This document shows positions 35,274 through 48,697 of a DNA stretch of 64,000 bases, in pieces. Under the pieces are notes generated by a model. The model saw nothing but the letters and a program-made list of their open reading frames with translations. It was not told where the DNA came from and did not search any database. Made by a program: the position numbers and the translations under genes. Position 1 is the stretch's first letter; every line of letters starts with the position of its first letter. The DNA comes from Gymnothorax reevesii (Eukaryota; Chordata; Actinopteri; Anguilliformes; Muraenidae). The stretch lies in assembly GCA_029721435.1 (NCBI GenBank), contig CM056576.1, positions 115,433,166-115,497,165 on the forward strand. The letters run 5' to 3'.

Positions 35274-35796
35274 GTATTTTTGAAACTGGCATCAAGCAAA
35301 TGATGCCAAAAGCCTCCTTTTGCATTGTATATCAACGCTTGGTCAGGTAACATTATTATATGACGTGTCGTGATGAGACTGCGCTCTACTATCTACTGTT
35401 GCCTCAAGAAGGAACAAAAAGTAACAGCAATTGATATGCACAAAGCATGAAGTAGAATTTCTGTCGGTCACCTATGTTCTCATTCTGGAAATAGCTTCTC
35501 TAGCTTTTATCTGGGTGAGAAGGAAAATGGGTGCCAAGTCGCAGATTAATGGATTCCAAAAGAATTCTGAAGTAAAGTATTCCTCTGCTGATGGTGTCAG
35601 GGTCTTGATATTTCAATGATTTGAAGTAGAAATTTCACACAAAATTTTCATGACTTGTATCATCACTATAAGATTGCTTGCTGGTAAGCTACAGGACCCT
35701 GGGTCCTATTTTTTGTGTATATGAGCTTATTTGTCTGCTTCACTGTTGTCATGAAAATGTGTCAGGAGAGGCACATGTGCTTTTTACTGTTTGTCA

Positions 35797-36276
35797 TCAA
35801 GCGTAATAATTAACTATTAACATAGCATATTCTTGTAATTGGCATCCTATCAGGCTATTGGCATTCAATGTTGATAGTAATTCAAGAGAGAAACGATTAT
35901 CCTATCTTTCATTGTCTTGAACTTGCTAAAGTAATGCTAATGTTTTTAAAATTGAAGCAAATACTTCAGCCATTTTAATGTATGTATTTCAGATGAAGAA
36001 GATAAAAACTACTTGTGTAATGTCTCTTTCGGCCCATAGCGAATTTGCGAGTGGGGTTTCCCTCTCCTATCGCAGCCGCCATCGTTCTCGAATTCGCTGG
36101 TCAACCGGGAACTGCTCCTGCCGTGACTAATTATGTGTATTACTTTCAAGATCAAGACAATGATAGATAGGATAATCATTTCTCACTTGAATAACTATCA
36201 ACATTGAATGCCAATAGCCTGATAGGCTGCCAATTACAAGAAAATACTATGTTAACAGTTAATTATTACGCTTGAA
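35797..36276. repeat. Large inverted repeat, about 130 bp arms
   Basis: Arm 35797-35933 and arm 36146-36276 are about 90% inverse copies; TAACATAG, TCAGGCTATTGGCATTCAA and the ends match. The loop of about 210 bp is GC-richer and unlike the arms. Confidence 0.8.
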
Positions 36277-36279
36277 CAC

Positions 36280-38674
36280 CCGCTGTCGTCTCAGCCGGTT
36301 AATCAGCAGTTAACCTGAGTTCTGTTTGTTCACAGTGTGTGTTTTGCTGCTTTTATCACATCGATATTGCCTTGAAAACTCCATCAAAGTCAATATTTTT
36401 TCACACATGTTGTTGCTATTGAATGTTTTCTCACAAACTTTGTCTGTGTGAAGCTTCATAATGCAAGGAGCAATCTTTAATCACGGACAATAATTTCCGG
36501 ATGAGCTCGAAGATTTCCAGTATTCAGCAATGCAAAGTGATGCGCACAGCGAAATGGAAACTGCTCCTGCTGCGAGCGATTATGGGTAATGTTGGGATGG
36601 TGGATTGTTTCTCCCCACCCCCTACCCCCTCACTGCTAGAGATGCATTTTGTGACTGTGCTTAGAAATATACCTCGGAAAAGGGCAAATGAGAGTTGTGA
36701 AAAATAAAAAAGACCAAATTTATATTTTCCTTTCAACTTGAAAAATATGACTCAGAAAGGCAATATATTTGGGTGAAATTTTATATATTTTAACATATTG
36801 TTTGAGTGATATTTTATTATAAATGGAAATATGTTTATGACATGTCATGATGTTATATGACGTTAAACCACAATTTTCTATTTCCCTGATACTGATATAT
36901 TCATTTTGTGCATGATTTTTTTTTTCTCTCTATCTTAGAAATGTCTCCTATGACTCATCTTTTTCTAATTAAAAGGAATTCACACCTGAAAAAAATTTAC
37001 CCTACTGGTAAAGCGCTGCAGAGAACATTGAGAGAGGTAGTCTCATCTCATCTATCTCAGTTATAGCAGGGAGTTGCCTTCGATTCAGGGTACAATATTG
37101 TACACGACATTAAAGTGAACCATGTATTAAGTATTAAATATCTCTGGAACATGGCCAGCAATTGGTTTACTATTGTTTTTGTCCGAAATCTAAGCACTGC
37201 CCCGTTTTAACCAGTGCTTCAAGGTGATGGTTTCTCTTTCAGCAGCTTTGTAATCCAGCCTTAAACTACAGTGTTTTTTAGAGTCTTTGGAAAATAAATC
37301 CATAATGATAAATCTGACATTGAACGTGATGATTTAAAAATTTATCCAATTTCCCCTGTTGAAAACAGCTTCTGCTGTCTATATCAATCCAATGATCCCT
37401 TGGTCTGAGTCCATAGACCAATCAGAGGCTGTGTTTTTTACCTTTGAGCAATCGGAGGCTATGTTTTTGGAAGTTGTTGGTAATACTGACTTGTATTGAA
37501 TGCTGCAATGGAATAACAAGACACTCTCTTATCCTTACTATTTACAGATCCATACCATAGAGGGCAAGTACTGGGAATAATGAGTAGAATAGCATTAACG
37601 TAGATTCTTCTGTGCGCAACTAGATAATACTGTAAGGTGTGCTCTTTGTGTGCATTGAGTATTCCAAAGGTTTATAGCATGTTTTTATTCCATTTTTATG
37701 GATTTTATGCATTTTGGCTTTTTGACATGGAAATGAACTGTAGGTGATGTCGGATATCAGATTTACTTATATGTAAATTTGGTTTTCACTTGTTCATTTA
37801 TTTTTGGTGGTTGCCTGTTTCAGGCAGAAAGATGGGTTGGGGGGGCTCCACTGTCTCCAGGCAGGCTGTTAGTTCAACCAGAAATTAGTTTGTGGTGATT
37901 GGGCGGATGCACAGAGAGTGTATGCTATAGGCTGGTGCCACAGGATTCAGTGTGGGGGCATGGCACAGCTAATTGGGGGAAAACAGATGGAAAAATGATA
38001 TGACTTCTTTGGAAAAAAGGTTCTGTGTGTGATTTGGGTAAAATTCTGAGATTCAGTTTCCATTGTTTTCTCCTTTATACTTATGGTCAAATTAATATCG
38101 ACAAATTCAATAACATCAGTGCCGCACTCATATTCTGATAGGCCAGGGTGTCCTGAAAAAAAAAAGATGCATATAACTTGATTGTGGATTACAGAGTTGA
38201 GATTACACGAGCATTACTGCACAATAAGATAAAGCGAACCAAAAATTGGGGGGGGGCTTTAGACCCCATAGGGTAAACCCCTTAGATGCCTTCCTCATCT
38301 TCAGTGGGTCAACCAAGGAGGCTGTGTCCATTCTCCACAATCTGATATCGGGACATGACTTCCTTCTCAATGGTAATTTAAATGAATGATTGAAGACAGA
38401 TAAAGAATAAGACTATTCGTGCTCATTTGAACTTAACAAGGAGAACTGGTGACACCTGTTGGTCCTTAAGATTTTTGGAGTCACGTAAAGTCCACTTTAT
38501 CAAGATTGAGAACAGGTCATGACGAATCATTGTTTTTAAGGGATGTTTTGTGCATTTCTTATTGCCAGCCCACCAGCCGCCACTGATTTGGTTTATATTA
38601 TGAAAATTATAAGGGTACACGACTAGCTGTTATTGTCACGGTATCTCTCTCTGTGACTGACTGTGTGTGTGTGA

Positions 38675-38706
<32 letters not shown>

Positions 38707-39930
38707 AAATGTTAATTAACCCTCTCCAGCCCAGTTTATTATTTTGAGATATGAAAAATCTTTAATTCATGGAGACTAGCTCTCATACACTAGTGGCTGC
38801 AGGTGGAAGTAACGGTGTATTTTTGCAGTACTGAGCTAGAAGGGTAGCTTTATCAAACCATTTTCCATCTGGCCTTTATATTTTATTATCAGTCATCAAT
38901 TGATTTATTGTTGCAAATTTGCAACATGAGCCTGGAGAGGGTTAATTTATTAATTGTATTTTATTTTTTGGCCAGTTGGGATAATGATTGGTGTAGAAGT
39001 GGAGTTAACGTCTTGTTTGTGTCACTTGCATTTATTCAACTGTATGGAATTGTTACCCATTAAAAATCCAATAAAATGATCTGTAAAAGAAAGTAGGTGA
39101 CTTTTGTACAATTCATTTTTAAAATGTATTACTTGTAATGCATGTGCTACTTACTGAATGAAAGAAATAAATGCTTAACATTCATGAGCAAAAATGACCG
39201 TTCAACATAAAACAATTCTGCAATGTTGCCTTTGTTCAGGTTGTACAAAGTGAATAAAATGTATAGGTATAATATTATTCGGAAACACTTTCTTTTAATA
39301 GTCCTATATAGATATTCAACAAAATGCTGACTAAAATGTAAGTTAAATATTAAAAATTTTCAGTAAAATGCCTCCAAGCCTAAAATAATACTTTAACAAT
39401 ATGTATTCTGTGATGGGTGGTGAGTTTGAGACACCAGACGCAGTGGCCAGAAATAAAGAAGGACATGCAGAAGGTAGAGAGACAGACAAACAAAACAGGA
39501 GAGTGAGAATCGCACTTCAAACGGAACAAGATGTCGTCCGAGGCAAGGAATCAAGGTGTGCTTGCCAGGACGAACAGAAAGAGGAACACACAGAAAGATT
39601 CCCTTACTAACTAGAACTCATCCTCAAAAATGTAGCTAAACCCTAACAATATATCTTACCAGAGATCTTACCGTCTAAAGTGCGAAAAATAGCACTGACA
39701 CTAGCAAGGGAATTGAGACGGAACTTGGGCTTACATAGAATTCGGGCGACGCCCCCAATTAATGCCAGCTGGCCCAAGAATTCGATTGAGAGCAATAAGA
39801 TGTTGTCCTGGATGACAGCAGCAAAGAAAGGTCTCAAATCTACCAAACCATGACATATTCAAAGAATAAAAACATATTTGCAACTGAATATCGCTAAATT
39901 TTTCAGTTTTATGCTAGTAGCCCTTCAGTA
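36280..39930. other. Intergenic, no gene recognised
   Basis: 3.6 kb between V8 and V9 with one TG microsatellite. The block near 39400-39850 has a different base composition and may be an unclassified retroelement end. No coding segment is supported. Confidence 0.45.
38662..38707. repeat. (TG)n(GA)n microsatellite
   Basis: TG run followed by a short GA run. Confidence 0.95.
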
Positions 39931-39936
39931 GTGTCA

Positions 39937-39974
39937 GGTTTTAGTACAGAGTTCATGGGTTTCCTGTCACTGTG
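39937..39974 (-). other. V-RSS of V9
   Basis: Heptamer CACAGTG (39974-39968), 22 bp spacer, nonamer ACTAAAACC (39945-39937). One mismatch at nonamer position 3. Confidence 0.92.
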
Positions 39975-40741
39975 GGCGCCAGGGCACAGTAGTACATTGC
40001 AGAGTCTGTCACTTCAGCAGAGGAGATCTCCAGATGTACACGTTTGCTTTTGTCATGTTTAATAACAAAGCCATTTTTCTCTTCTCTCTCTTTGTATGAG
40101 TTGATGAGGATGATAAACTCTGGTTTTGAATTGGGGTATTGGCGATACCAGTGCAGAAAAACTCCAGAAGTAGCCGTGGTGTAGGTGCATGCCAGCGTAA
40201 CACTGCTGCCCTCCAAAGCATGGATTGTATTATTTGATGATGAAATTTCATCTTGAAAACTGTTACCTGCAAAAGAAATTGTATTTTGCTGTATACAACA
40301 TATTCACAGCCAAATTAAACTGGTCATAATGAGATAAAACCATTTTCTAAATCAATTTAACCAGTTATTTATTCTTATTACTATTATTATTATTATTATT
40401 ATATCAGTGATCAAACTTTCAAATTTTTTCCGTTAACAGACATGATTGCCACATTACGATATTGTGAAGAACATTTTAATCAAGCATATGCAATCTCACG
40501 TATGTCAGGATTATTCATGTCAGAAACAGTTTTATCATTCATAACTTCATATATTTCACAAGTACTTCATTCTTCATGAAGTATTAAAGTAATTACAGTA
40601 TATGACCATAAATACTGTTACATTAATACTGCCATATGAATAATATATTGGAGCTGGACTGAAATGACTCCTCATTGAAGGAATTGCAAAATTCTACTCA
40701 CCCACCATTGTTGATAGCAGAACAAAACAGTGCAGTATCAT
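39975..40741 (-). CDS. T-cell receptor V segment V9 (group A)
   Basis: Leader 40702-40741 (MILHCFVLLSTMVG, donor G/GTGAGT). A 435 bp intron, the longest in the set, contains a TTA repeat. V exon 39975-40266 follows a TTTTGCAG acceptor. Start GNSFQDEISS, first Cys near 27 (LACTYT), WYRQYPNSKPEFII from about 40, second Cys near 94 (DSAMYYCALA). CDR2 (INSYKERE) is charged. NNT is a possible glycosylation site. The exon is open through the RSS. An L2/CR1-like LINE remnant begins about 140 bp upstream of the leader, close to the promoter. Confidence 0.93.
40380..40402. repeat. (TTA)n repeat in the V9 intron
   Basis: About seven TTA units between the V9 leader and V exon. Confidence 0.9.
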
Positions 40742-40816
40742 GTTAGCAGTTAGAAGGGAAACTTCAGTTTAACCAAAGGTAGAACATACTCCATCCTCCA
40801 CTGCAATTTTTGCAAG

Positions 40817-40831
40817 AACCTCCTCCTATCT
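40817..40831 (-). promoter_or_regulatory. GA-rich upstream box of V9
   Basis: The + strand reads AACCTCCTCCTATCT about 76-90 bp upstream of the leader ATG. It is a variant of the group A box. Confidence 0.4.
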
Positions 40832-40879
40832 GTATGGTTTTTGCCCCTCCCCTGGACACAAAATACCAACTGGGGATCA

Positions 40880-42465
40880 AGTCAAGTCAAGTCACATTTA
40901 TTTATGTAGCACATTTCAAACAACAGAAGTTGACCCAAAGTGCTTTACAGCAGAGGCAAATGCACTGAAATATCAGACATGAGAACAGAAATAAAACAAT
41001 ATGCTAAAAAAACATAAAAGTCAGGAGATAAACATATAAAATTAAGTAAGACATTAAAATGCAAATATAAGAAATAATCATAAAAATAAAACAGAAAATA
41101 GCAGATAATAATAAGAAAAGTGAACTTGACCAAGAAACCAAGTGGCAGCCTCAAACTGAGCCAAAAGCAAGATTAAAAAGATGGGTCTTTAGTTTTGATT
41201 CAAAATGATCAATTGAAGAACAGGCTCTAATGTGGAGTGGGAGATTATTCCAGAGACTGGGGGCAACAACTGAAAATGCAGAACCACCTCTTGTCTTGAA
41301 ACGAGAATGAGGGACTGACAGGAGATTCTGAGTGGAAGACCTGAATAAGGGGTTAGGAGGTCTGTAATATATTGTGGAGCGAAACCATTAAGAGCTTTAA
41401 AAACAAATAGTAAAATCTAAAAATCGACTCTCTTTTTTTTAGTGCCTGTTAAAAATCTGGAAGCTGCATTTTGATCCAACTGCAATCTTGACAGGGTGGA
41501 GTTTGTCAAACCTCTGTATAGAGCATTACAGTAAACCAGGCAGCCAGTGATAAAGGTGTGGATTACTTACAGGATGACACAGGTTTTAATTTGGCACTGG
41601 TTCTGAACTGAAAAAAGCTGCCGTTTACAACATTACTGATTTGTTTGTTAAAATCCAGTGAGCTGTCCAAGAAGACCCCTCGATTTCGTCCAAAGCTATG
41701 CAAATTTGCAGTCGGGCGACTGAGAGCTTCAGTCAAGCTGGTCACAGTTAGTAGGACCAAATAATAACTTTAGTTTTCCTATCGTTAAGTTGAAATAAAT
41801 TCTGTACATCCAGCATTTAACATCATCCAGACAATTGAATATTATGTTCAGGGAGCTAATATTATCAGGAGTGACTGGTAAATAAAACTGCATGTCATCA
41901 TCATATGGCATAAAACATTGTACTTCTTGAAGATAGACCCAAGTGGCAGCATGTACAAGCAGAATAAGAGAGGATCCAAGATTGAACCCTGAGGAATACC
42001 ACACGTTATGGAAGATGAGGAAGAAGAGCAATTTCCTATTTTGACAGAAAATTTTCAGCCTTTGAGATAGGATGTAAACCATTTTAGCACAGGACCCTGC
42101 AGGCCAACGTCAACCTCTAAGTATTTTAAGAGGATGTTATGATCTCTTGTGTTGAAGGCAGCGGTGAGATCTAGCAAGACTAAAATGGCACAAGAACCAG
42201 AGTTGACAGTGAGGAGGATGTCATTATGTACCTTCACCAGTGCAGTCTTTATACTGTGCAAAATTCAGACTGGAAATTGTCCAAGATTTAGAATCTATTT
42301 GGATACAGAAAGACTTGAGAGAATATAACCTTCTCTAAAATCTTGGAAACAAAAGGACACAGAGAGTTCGGCCGATAATTATTTAGATTTTCAGGATCTA
42401 GACAAGGCTTTTTCAGCAGGAGTTCAACTATGACCCATTTAAAACAGGTTGGGATGACACCATGG
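40880..42465 (-). mobile_element. L2/CR1-like LINE fragment, 5' truncated and decayed
   Basis: On the minus strand, from high to low coordinates, pieces of reverse transcriptase appear in shifting frames. First is LLKKPCLDPENLNNYRP (about 42400). Next is ILVLLDLTAAFNTRDHN (about 42180), which holds an active-site Asp motif, then GLQGPVLKWFTSYLKG. Then comes YDDDMQFYLP, in the place of the YADD box, at about 41900. Last are C-terminal pieces such as LDQNAASRFL and RGGSAFSVVAPSLWNNLP down to about 41200. The noncoding tail ends near 40880. Frameshifts and stops make it inactive. It lies directly upstream of V9. Confidence 0.8.
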
Positions 42466-42660
42466 GCTCTAATTTCGTAGACCAGGCGCGGCGAATGGGG
42501 GGTGCGCCGCGCCAATGGGGTGTGTCCAGGCGTATTTTGCAATTTCGTGCCCGGCGTAGCCTGGCGCAAGTACTCCTCTGTCCCGCCTCTGTCCCCCCTT
42601 CCAGCGCAATTTGGCAAAGAAGGCGTGTTTGGGTATAACACAGCCAAGTCAAATATTGCT
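42466..42660. repeat. GC-rich unclassified repeat next to the LINE
   Basis: The base composition changes sharply at 42466 (GGCGCGGCG, GGTGCGCCGCGCC). LINE homology stops here, so another element interrupts or borders it. Class unknown. Confidence 0.4.
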
Positions 42661-42890
42661 CATTGGCAAGAGAAACGATGGATTGCGTGTTCCTGTCATT
42701 ACAGCCTGTTGCTGCATAAAATTTTGGGATTAATATGCATGGACAACAATGCAAGATACAGTACCCATTTATTTTCAATATGTGATCTTAACTCAGTACG
42801 AGATCATAGCAATCAGGCTGTATTCCTTTCCCCCACTAAAAACGATAAAACCTATGTGACAATAATAGTAGCCTAGTATTAAGCCGCTTG

Positions 42891-42939
42891 CACACTGCAC
42901 GCGAAACAAATTTTTCGCTCGACAGATTGCGTTGAAAGC
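42891..42939. repeat. Single arm of the 594-737 foldback family
   Basis: CGAAACAAATTTTTCG followed by GACAGATTnCnTT matches the left arm at 604-640. The second arm is absent. Confidence 0.65.
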
Positions 42940-44600
42940 TGTGTCTTGTGTCCGAAAGGCTGACAGGGTTTTAATATATCTCCATGTCCGACAGTCTATT
43001 ATTGTTTTTAATTTCTTCAAATATACTGACTCTTTTAGATATTAAACGTGAATGTTTTGATAAGAGGGCACAGTTCTTCAAGATGAGTACCGAGAATTTC
43101 AATCAATGTTTCTGTTTAAGCTCTGCTCAATAAAGTGAGTCGACATTGGCGCGAGACAATGTACAATGCCTCCGTGTCTGACAGCCAAAAAAAAGAGGAC
43201 GATTAGAACAGATTGATAACGAAATAAAGAATAAAAAGAAACTTTTTAACAATAGAACATCCGACGAACACTGAATTCCTAGAGTTTGGTGACTTGAGAT
43301 TTCAAGGGACAGACTCGTTGAGGAAAACAGTGTCCAGTGAATGAAAAATAAATAAATATAACTTGTGCAGTGAATAAGGAGTTGATGTTGTTAAAGCTAG
43401 TGAATATCTGGATGGGTAGCAGGTAATTGGCAGTGTTTTCAACTGCATCTTATATTTCCATTTTCAAACAGTCGAAAAACCTAGAAATATAGAGAGGTTG
43501 AAAATCCTGGATCATAAAGTAAAAGCCCTGCCCAGGACTTTGTCCCAATCAGTATTTGCTAATGAGCATAGCTATTCCACCTGGAGATAGGGCTAAATTG
43601 TGAAATGTGAAATCATCTGGCCGAGATCAGGGGTGGAAGGAAATACCAAAGGTTCTGGAGTCAAGAAACAAACTCATTGAGGATTACAATTAGACTGAAA
43701 AACAGTGACATCCTGTGGACAACTGAATCCATTGCAGCATGCTGAAAACAGGCTTTTTTTCTCCTTCGGAGCAGGCAACTTCCAACGAAATTGCCAAGGA
43801 AAAAGGAAGTGACTGGGAAAAATAAGTGAGAAATATATTCAACAATTCAGATCTTTCAAAATTACGTCAATTCATTGCCACTGAATACAGTGAACAAATT
43901 GTTCAGGTATTGTTATCATTAGCTTTATCCTGTTTACCCTTCAATTTTTTTATTTTTGATTTAATTTCGTATTTTGGGTTATATTGTATATTGACTATAT
44001 ATTATTATAACACTGTAAATGCCAATTATTCAGTCAAAGCAAATGTTGATTCTTGCACAGAATTGAAGACCTTGTGCATGTTAGGGTCAAATAGGGTAAA
44101 TTGATCAGAAAGCTAACAGTAAATATAAAATAGAAAAGTACATATTAGATGTATAAATGAATTTTAAAAAACAAAATCATGTGAACTATTGTGGGATTGG
44201 AGACTGGATGGGTTTTTAAACAAAGATTCGCAGAGTCAAAACAGTGGAGGAATTTGAGCGAGTGGAGGAATTTGGGACCAAAGCAGATAAGGGAACACAG
44301 GTGAAAGGTCGACATATAGAAGTCAGAACAGAAGAGAAGGGGGGGTCTATGCAATGTAATTGCATGTGGAATTTTATTCATACATTTAACATGCTCTCCC
44401 TTGCAAAGGAGTAACATGAAGTTCAAGTGTTATTCTAAATTAGGTGAACAAATGTGACTGAAAGCTTTTCTGTCCAAAGAAATGCAATTAATGAATAATT
44501 AATCTTTTCTCCATTTTGAACAGGAACTAAATGTCTTCATAGAGAAGAAACTGAGTAACTAAAACTTTCTGATTTATTTAACTTTTACAGGAAGAGATCC
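42940..44600. other. Intergenic, no gene recognised
   Basis: Short ORFs only. No V-type splice or RSS pattern was found. Confidence 0.5.
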
Positions 44601-45821
44601 TGACAGGTAGCGTTCAGGAACCAGAAGCGAGACCTGAAATATCCAGAAAACTTGATCTTTATTGGGTCTAGGGTGGAAACCCCTGCAGGGCAGCAAATGG
44701 TACAGAGTCCACAATCCAAAAATCAGAATCCAGTAGACGTAATCCAATTCATACACAAGGCAGCAAACAAAACTCAGGGTCGGGCAAAGCAGGTTCGGTA
44801 CACAGGCACAGGAATATCAAAGGTGAGACTAAAGCCAAAATCCAGTAGACATACTCCAATTCGTAAAAAGAGTAGCAAAGACAAAACTCAGAGTCGGGCA
44901 AAACAGGTACAGTACACGGGCACAGGAATATCAAAGGTAAAGCCTAAATCAAAATCCGGGACGTTCCAGTCAGAAGTATAACACTAAGAATACAGGGCAT
45001 AAACGATCGCAGGACAGTGAAAACGTTCTGACAAAAGCTGGTAGTGTACTGACTACTTAAATACACCTACGGGAAGTCACATGCTATAATAGGGAACAGG
45101 TGAGCTGGATCAGACTAATTAAAAAGGGAATGAACAAGAGGAAGTACCTAACCACATGGAATTGGCGAAAGCCAAAATGCGGACAGGGATTACACAGACA
45201 ACCTATGACAAACAGACGACTCCGGTTCGGGAGTTCTAAAGTGCACAGAGTGAGAGGCGGAACAGTGTTTAACTAGGTGCTGAGAATTCGCTGAAGCACA
45301 GCAAAGTAAATTGAGTGAAGGCAAGGGGCGGAGACTAGAGCAGAGTGAGTGCTGAGAGCTCGTTAGACAATTAGTAATGTGCAGTTATACAATCCCTAGT
45401 GCTTGTTAGTGAGTTAGTACTATAAACGATGTTAGTTGGTGTTAGTAACTTATCTAAAATAATAAACTGGTAGTATTGTTAGTAAAGATAGAACAGTAAG
45501 ATGAAGGAAGCAAACGAGACTGGAAGGAATGTTTGGAAACCCAGAAACCATGAAATCACCTGAAAGCGTGGCACACAAGACTGGGGAATAAAACTGTCAC
45601 ATCACATATGACCAGACAGGAGAGCCAATGTGCAATGCAGGGCATGAGAAATACAAAAACCAGAATGATAATCTAAACTGAGAATATGGGAAATGGCTGG
45701 CAAAGGACATAACAAAGAAAGACAGGCAAAATACAAAACATGGCATGGACTAAATCAGAAAGCATGGCTTGGAACCAGGGTCATTACAAAAACATGGTCA
45801 GGCAACAGCAGAATCATAACA
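44601..45821 (-). mobile_element. Solo LTR, family A, copy 2
   Basis: 1221 bp, TG...CA bounded, with GATCC (44596-44600) against GATTC (45822-45826), 4 of 5. TGTATTTAAGTAG on the minus strand is a TATA-like box near 45060, and CAATAAAG near 44660 is a likely poly-A signal. It contains an internal direct repeat: TCGGGCAAA, CAGGCACAGGAATATCAAAG-type units at 44780 and 44890. Confidence 0.85.
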
Positions 45822-45826
45822 GATTC

Positions 45827-48149
45827 AAGCCTAAGCGAGAGGAAAAGCAACAATGTTGTATGCATCTAACTCATTCCCTAAAACTTTTCCACAGAGGACT
45901 CACTGCAGAAGATAAGAAATGAAAATAACCCTGAGAGAACGTGATAAGCTGACCAGCTGGGGTAGGGAGAGGATTTACAACTTACCTTCAAAAATAAATT
46001 TGGGGAAATCCAATTCAGAGTATTAACACAAGACTAAATCCAAAAGGTGAACCACCATATAATTGAAAAAGTCGACTAATAACGTGCTCACATTCTAAAT
46101 TTATTTTTGATTAGGCTGACAAAATATTTTCCCTAGACTAGTAGTGAGAAAGACTGGAACTGTGACAGTGACGGGAACAGGAACTTGTGTGACAGTGACG
46201 GCAACTTGAGTCTTCAGTTTTCAAATAACAGAAACGAACTGAGCTGAATAAATTTGGAATGATTATTCACCTTTACGTGCTGGGATCCCAATGAAAAAAC
46301 TGTATCACAGTTGAATATTTACCCATGTTTTTGAATAAAAAAAAAAACTGCATATTGTAACACACGGTCTAAAGCAACTCCACCCAGTTCTGGTGAGGAC
46401 ATGTGGAATTGTCACTATTGCTGGGGCTAATAAGCCCTGACTGTGCATCTCCTCCATGCTCTTAGCGGAACCCTAGATTGAAGTGGGTTGCTAAATCAAA
46501 ATTCATTGAAAAAAAAACATTTTGAAAAGATATTATTGTTACTGTCCCATCTTTTGACCCAGAATATGCGGAAACACAAAAATTATGAATATACTGCCAA
46601 AAAAATATATTAATGCAAAATTAACAGGAGCTCCGAAGTGAGGGTGAGCAATTTGTTAATTATGAATTTTTTTTAAATATTAATTCATCAGGGTGGCACA
46701 TGCCCTGTGGCCAACAACTCATTTATTCCAAATAATTAAGGTGGCATTAATGATTTTGTAAAGCACATTCTGACCGAGGGGACAAAATACTCAAGACAAA
46801 TTTCTTGAATTGGGACTTATTCAGCGCGTAAAGAGAGGATCTCAGTGTCAGAGCCATAATTGCTAACTCTCTTGCTGATCTAATTCAAACTGTTATCGAT
46901 GAGTTGTAACTTTAACAACTTCATTTTTTATTCCCACAAAGCTACTGCAATAGCATCAGTTCAACTGGAATCATCTCATAACTATCCCATCCACAGAACA
47001 GAGCTCAATGCTGAACACCTGAGTGTGTGTTGTGACTCACTCCAGAGACGGGTAAGATCTTCTATTGAGGAGACAACCAAAGGCAGGGGTGAGTTGACCC
47101 CCAGGTGACACTGTACTGTATTTTGGCATAAAGACATTAAGTGGCAATTGTTGAAATCAAAGGTTTTTTGGAGATTATTATTATTATGGGCTATTGCATG
47201 GAGACGCTAATTGTAAGACCTTGAGAAGGCCTGGATGAAACTGTTTTCAAAATGTTCTGACTCTGTGTCTGCACAGTCTTTGTAGCAAAAGTAAATATTA
47301 TAAAGTCTGATACATCTAAGTCTTCAAGTGAAGTTATACGGGTGCAGATGACCCTCGTTCTGTATGTGCCGAGTGCATAGTGGATCTGCACATGCCTTTG
47401 TCTGTGGTGTCTGTGCCTGTGTTTGTATTTTATTTTCTCACTCCAGTGACGGGCGAGTGGCAGTTTGGCGTACCAGTAAGTAAAGGCCCACCCCTTCCTG
47501 GAGCCTCCCTGAAGTTTTGAACGAATATGCTGAGACTGTGATTCCAGTCATGAAGGCACGTTCACCAAAACAATCAGATGAAAAATTTGGAATGTTGAAC
47601 TTGGACTTGGACATTGGACTAACTTTGGACTGATTACCTGCAATAAGCAACATTACACTCAAAAAACAAGATTGGGTGTCTGCTAAATTAATCTAAGTGT
47701 AACATGTTGCTACTACCATATAAAGTCATGTTTTGTGGTTGAACATCATTAAGTAATGTTATTTTAGCATGATGTGCAATAACTTAACATTTACTAAATT
47801 CAGTTATGCTGACAGAACCTAATGCTTTTTGGGTAAGATATCAAATGGCATGTACAGCTCCAGAACAGAAGGTGGCAGTAGTGTGCGAGCCGGGAGTGCA
47901 TTTACAAACTTTACTTCCGGAAGCTGCAGAAGAAGGCAGAGCAACGCACGAAAGAGACGGGCGGGCGGACAAGTTGGGTAAGGTGAGTTCAAAAAGTAAA
48001 GTTCAATCTCAAGAAATCCTGTTTGCTTTTCGGTATTTTTTTTTTTTCCTAACTTGATATCAACTGTCATAAACTAGGATAACAAATGTTTACATTGTTT
48101 AAAACAAATTATTACTGAATTGAATTATTACTGCCAAAACTAAAGTATT
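45827..48149. other. Intergenic, no gene recognised
   Basis: AT-rich. The 47640-47790 part resembles the 48421-48697 tandem unit loosely. Confidence 0.45.
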
Positions 48150-48412
48150 TGGATAGTGCAGTGGTTAGCACTACTGCCTCACAGCAACAAGATTGTGGGT
48201 TTGAATCTCACCTGGGGCCTTTCTGTCTGGAGTTTGCATGTTCTCCCCGTGTTCATGTGGGTTTTCTCCAGGTACTCCAGTTTCCCCCACCCACAAAATG
48301 TGCAATATAGGAACACCTCTGTATGGCTGTGTGTGAATGCTTGGTGGTCGGAGGGGCTATAGGCCCATACTGGCAGCCATGCTTCCGTCAGCCTGCCCCA
48401 GACACATTATGT
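48150..48412 (+). repeat. Dispersed teleost repeat, copy 2
   Basis: GTGGTTAGCACTACTGCC, GTTTGAATCTCACCTGG and GTTTGCATGTTCTCCCC are the same phrases as at 2525-2825 and 61535-61915, here on the plus strand. Confidence 0.65.
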
Positions 48413-48420
48413 TAATTCGG

Positions 48421-48697
48421 CATGTTTACATTAATTTCACTCAACAAAACTGTCTCTTGCTAAATGAGCGTATTATAATTGGGTGGAAATACTTGCCATA
48501 GATTTTGGATGTTCACCCAACAAATGATTATTATGTTGGACTTACCCCTTGTAACTGAGTAAGAGTAACACCTTATGTTGAACCAGCATATTTACATTTA
48601 TGTCACTCAATAAAAGAATTTGTTGCTAAATTAGCGTATTATGATTGGGTGGAAATATTTTCAATTATTTTATTATGTTCACCCAACAAATTATTTT
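48421..48697 (+). repeat. Two-unit tandem repeat, about 165 bp
   Basis: Unit 1 (48421-48530) and unit 2 (48588-48697) share TTAGCGTATTATnATTGGG (with a G in the first) and GTTCACCCAACAAAT. Confidence 0.65.
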
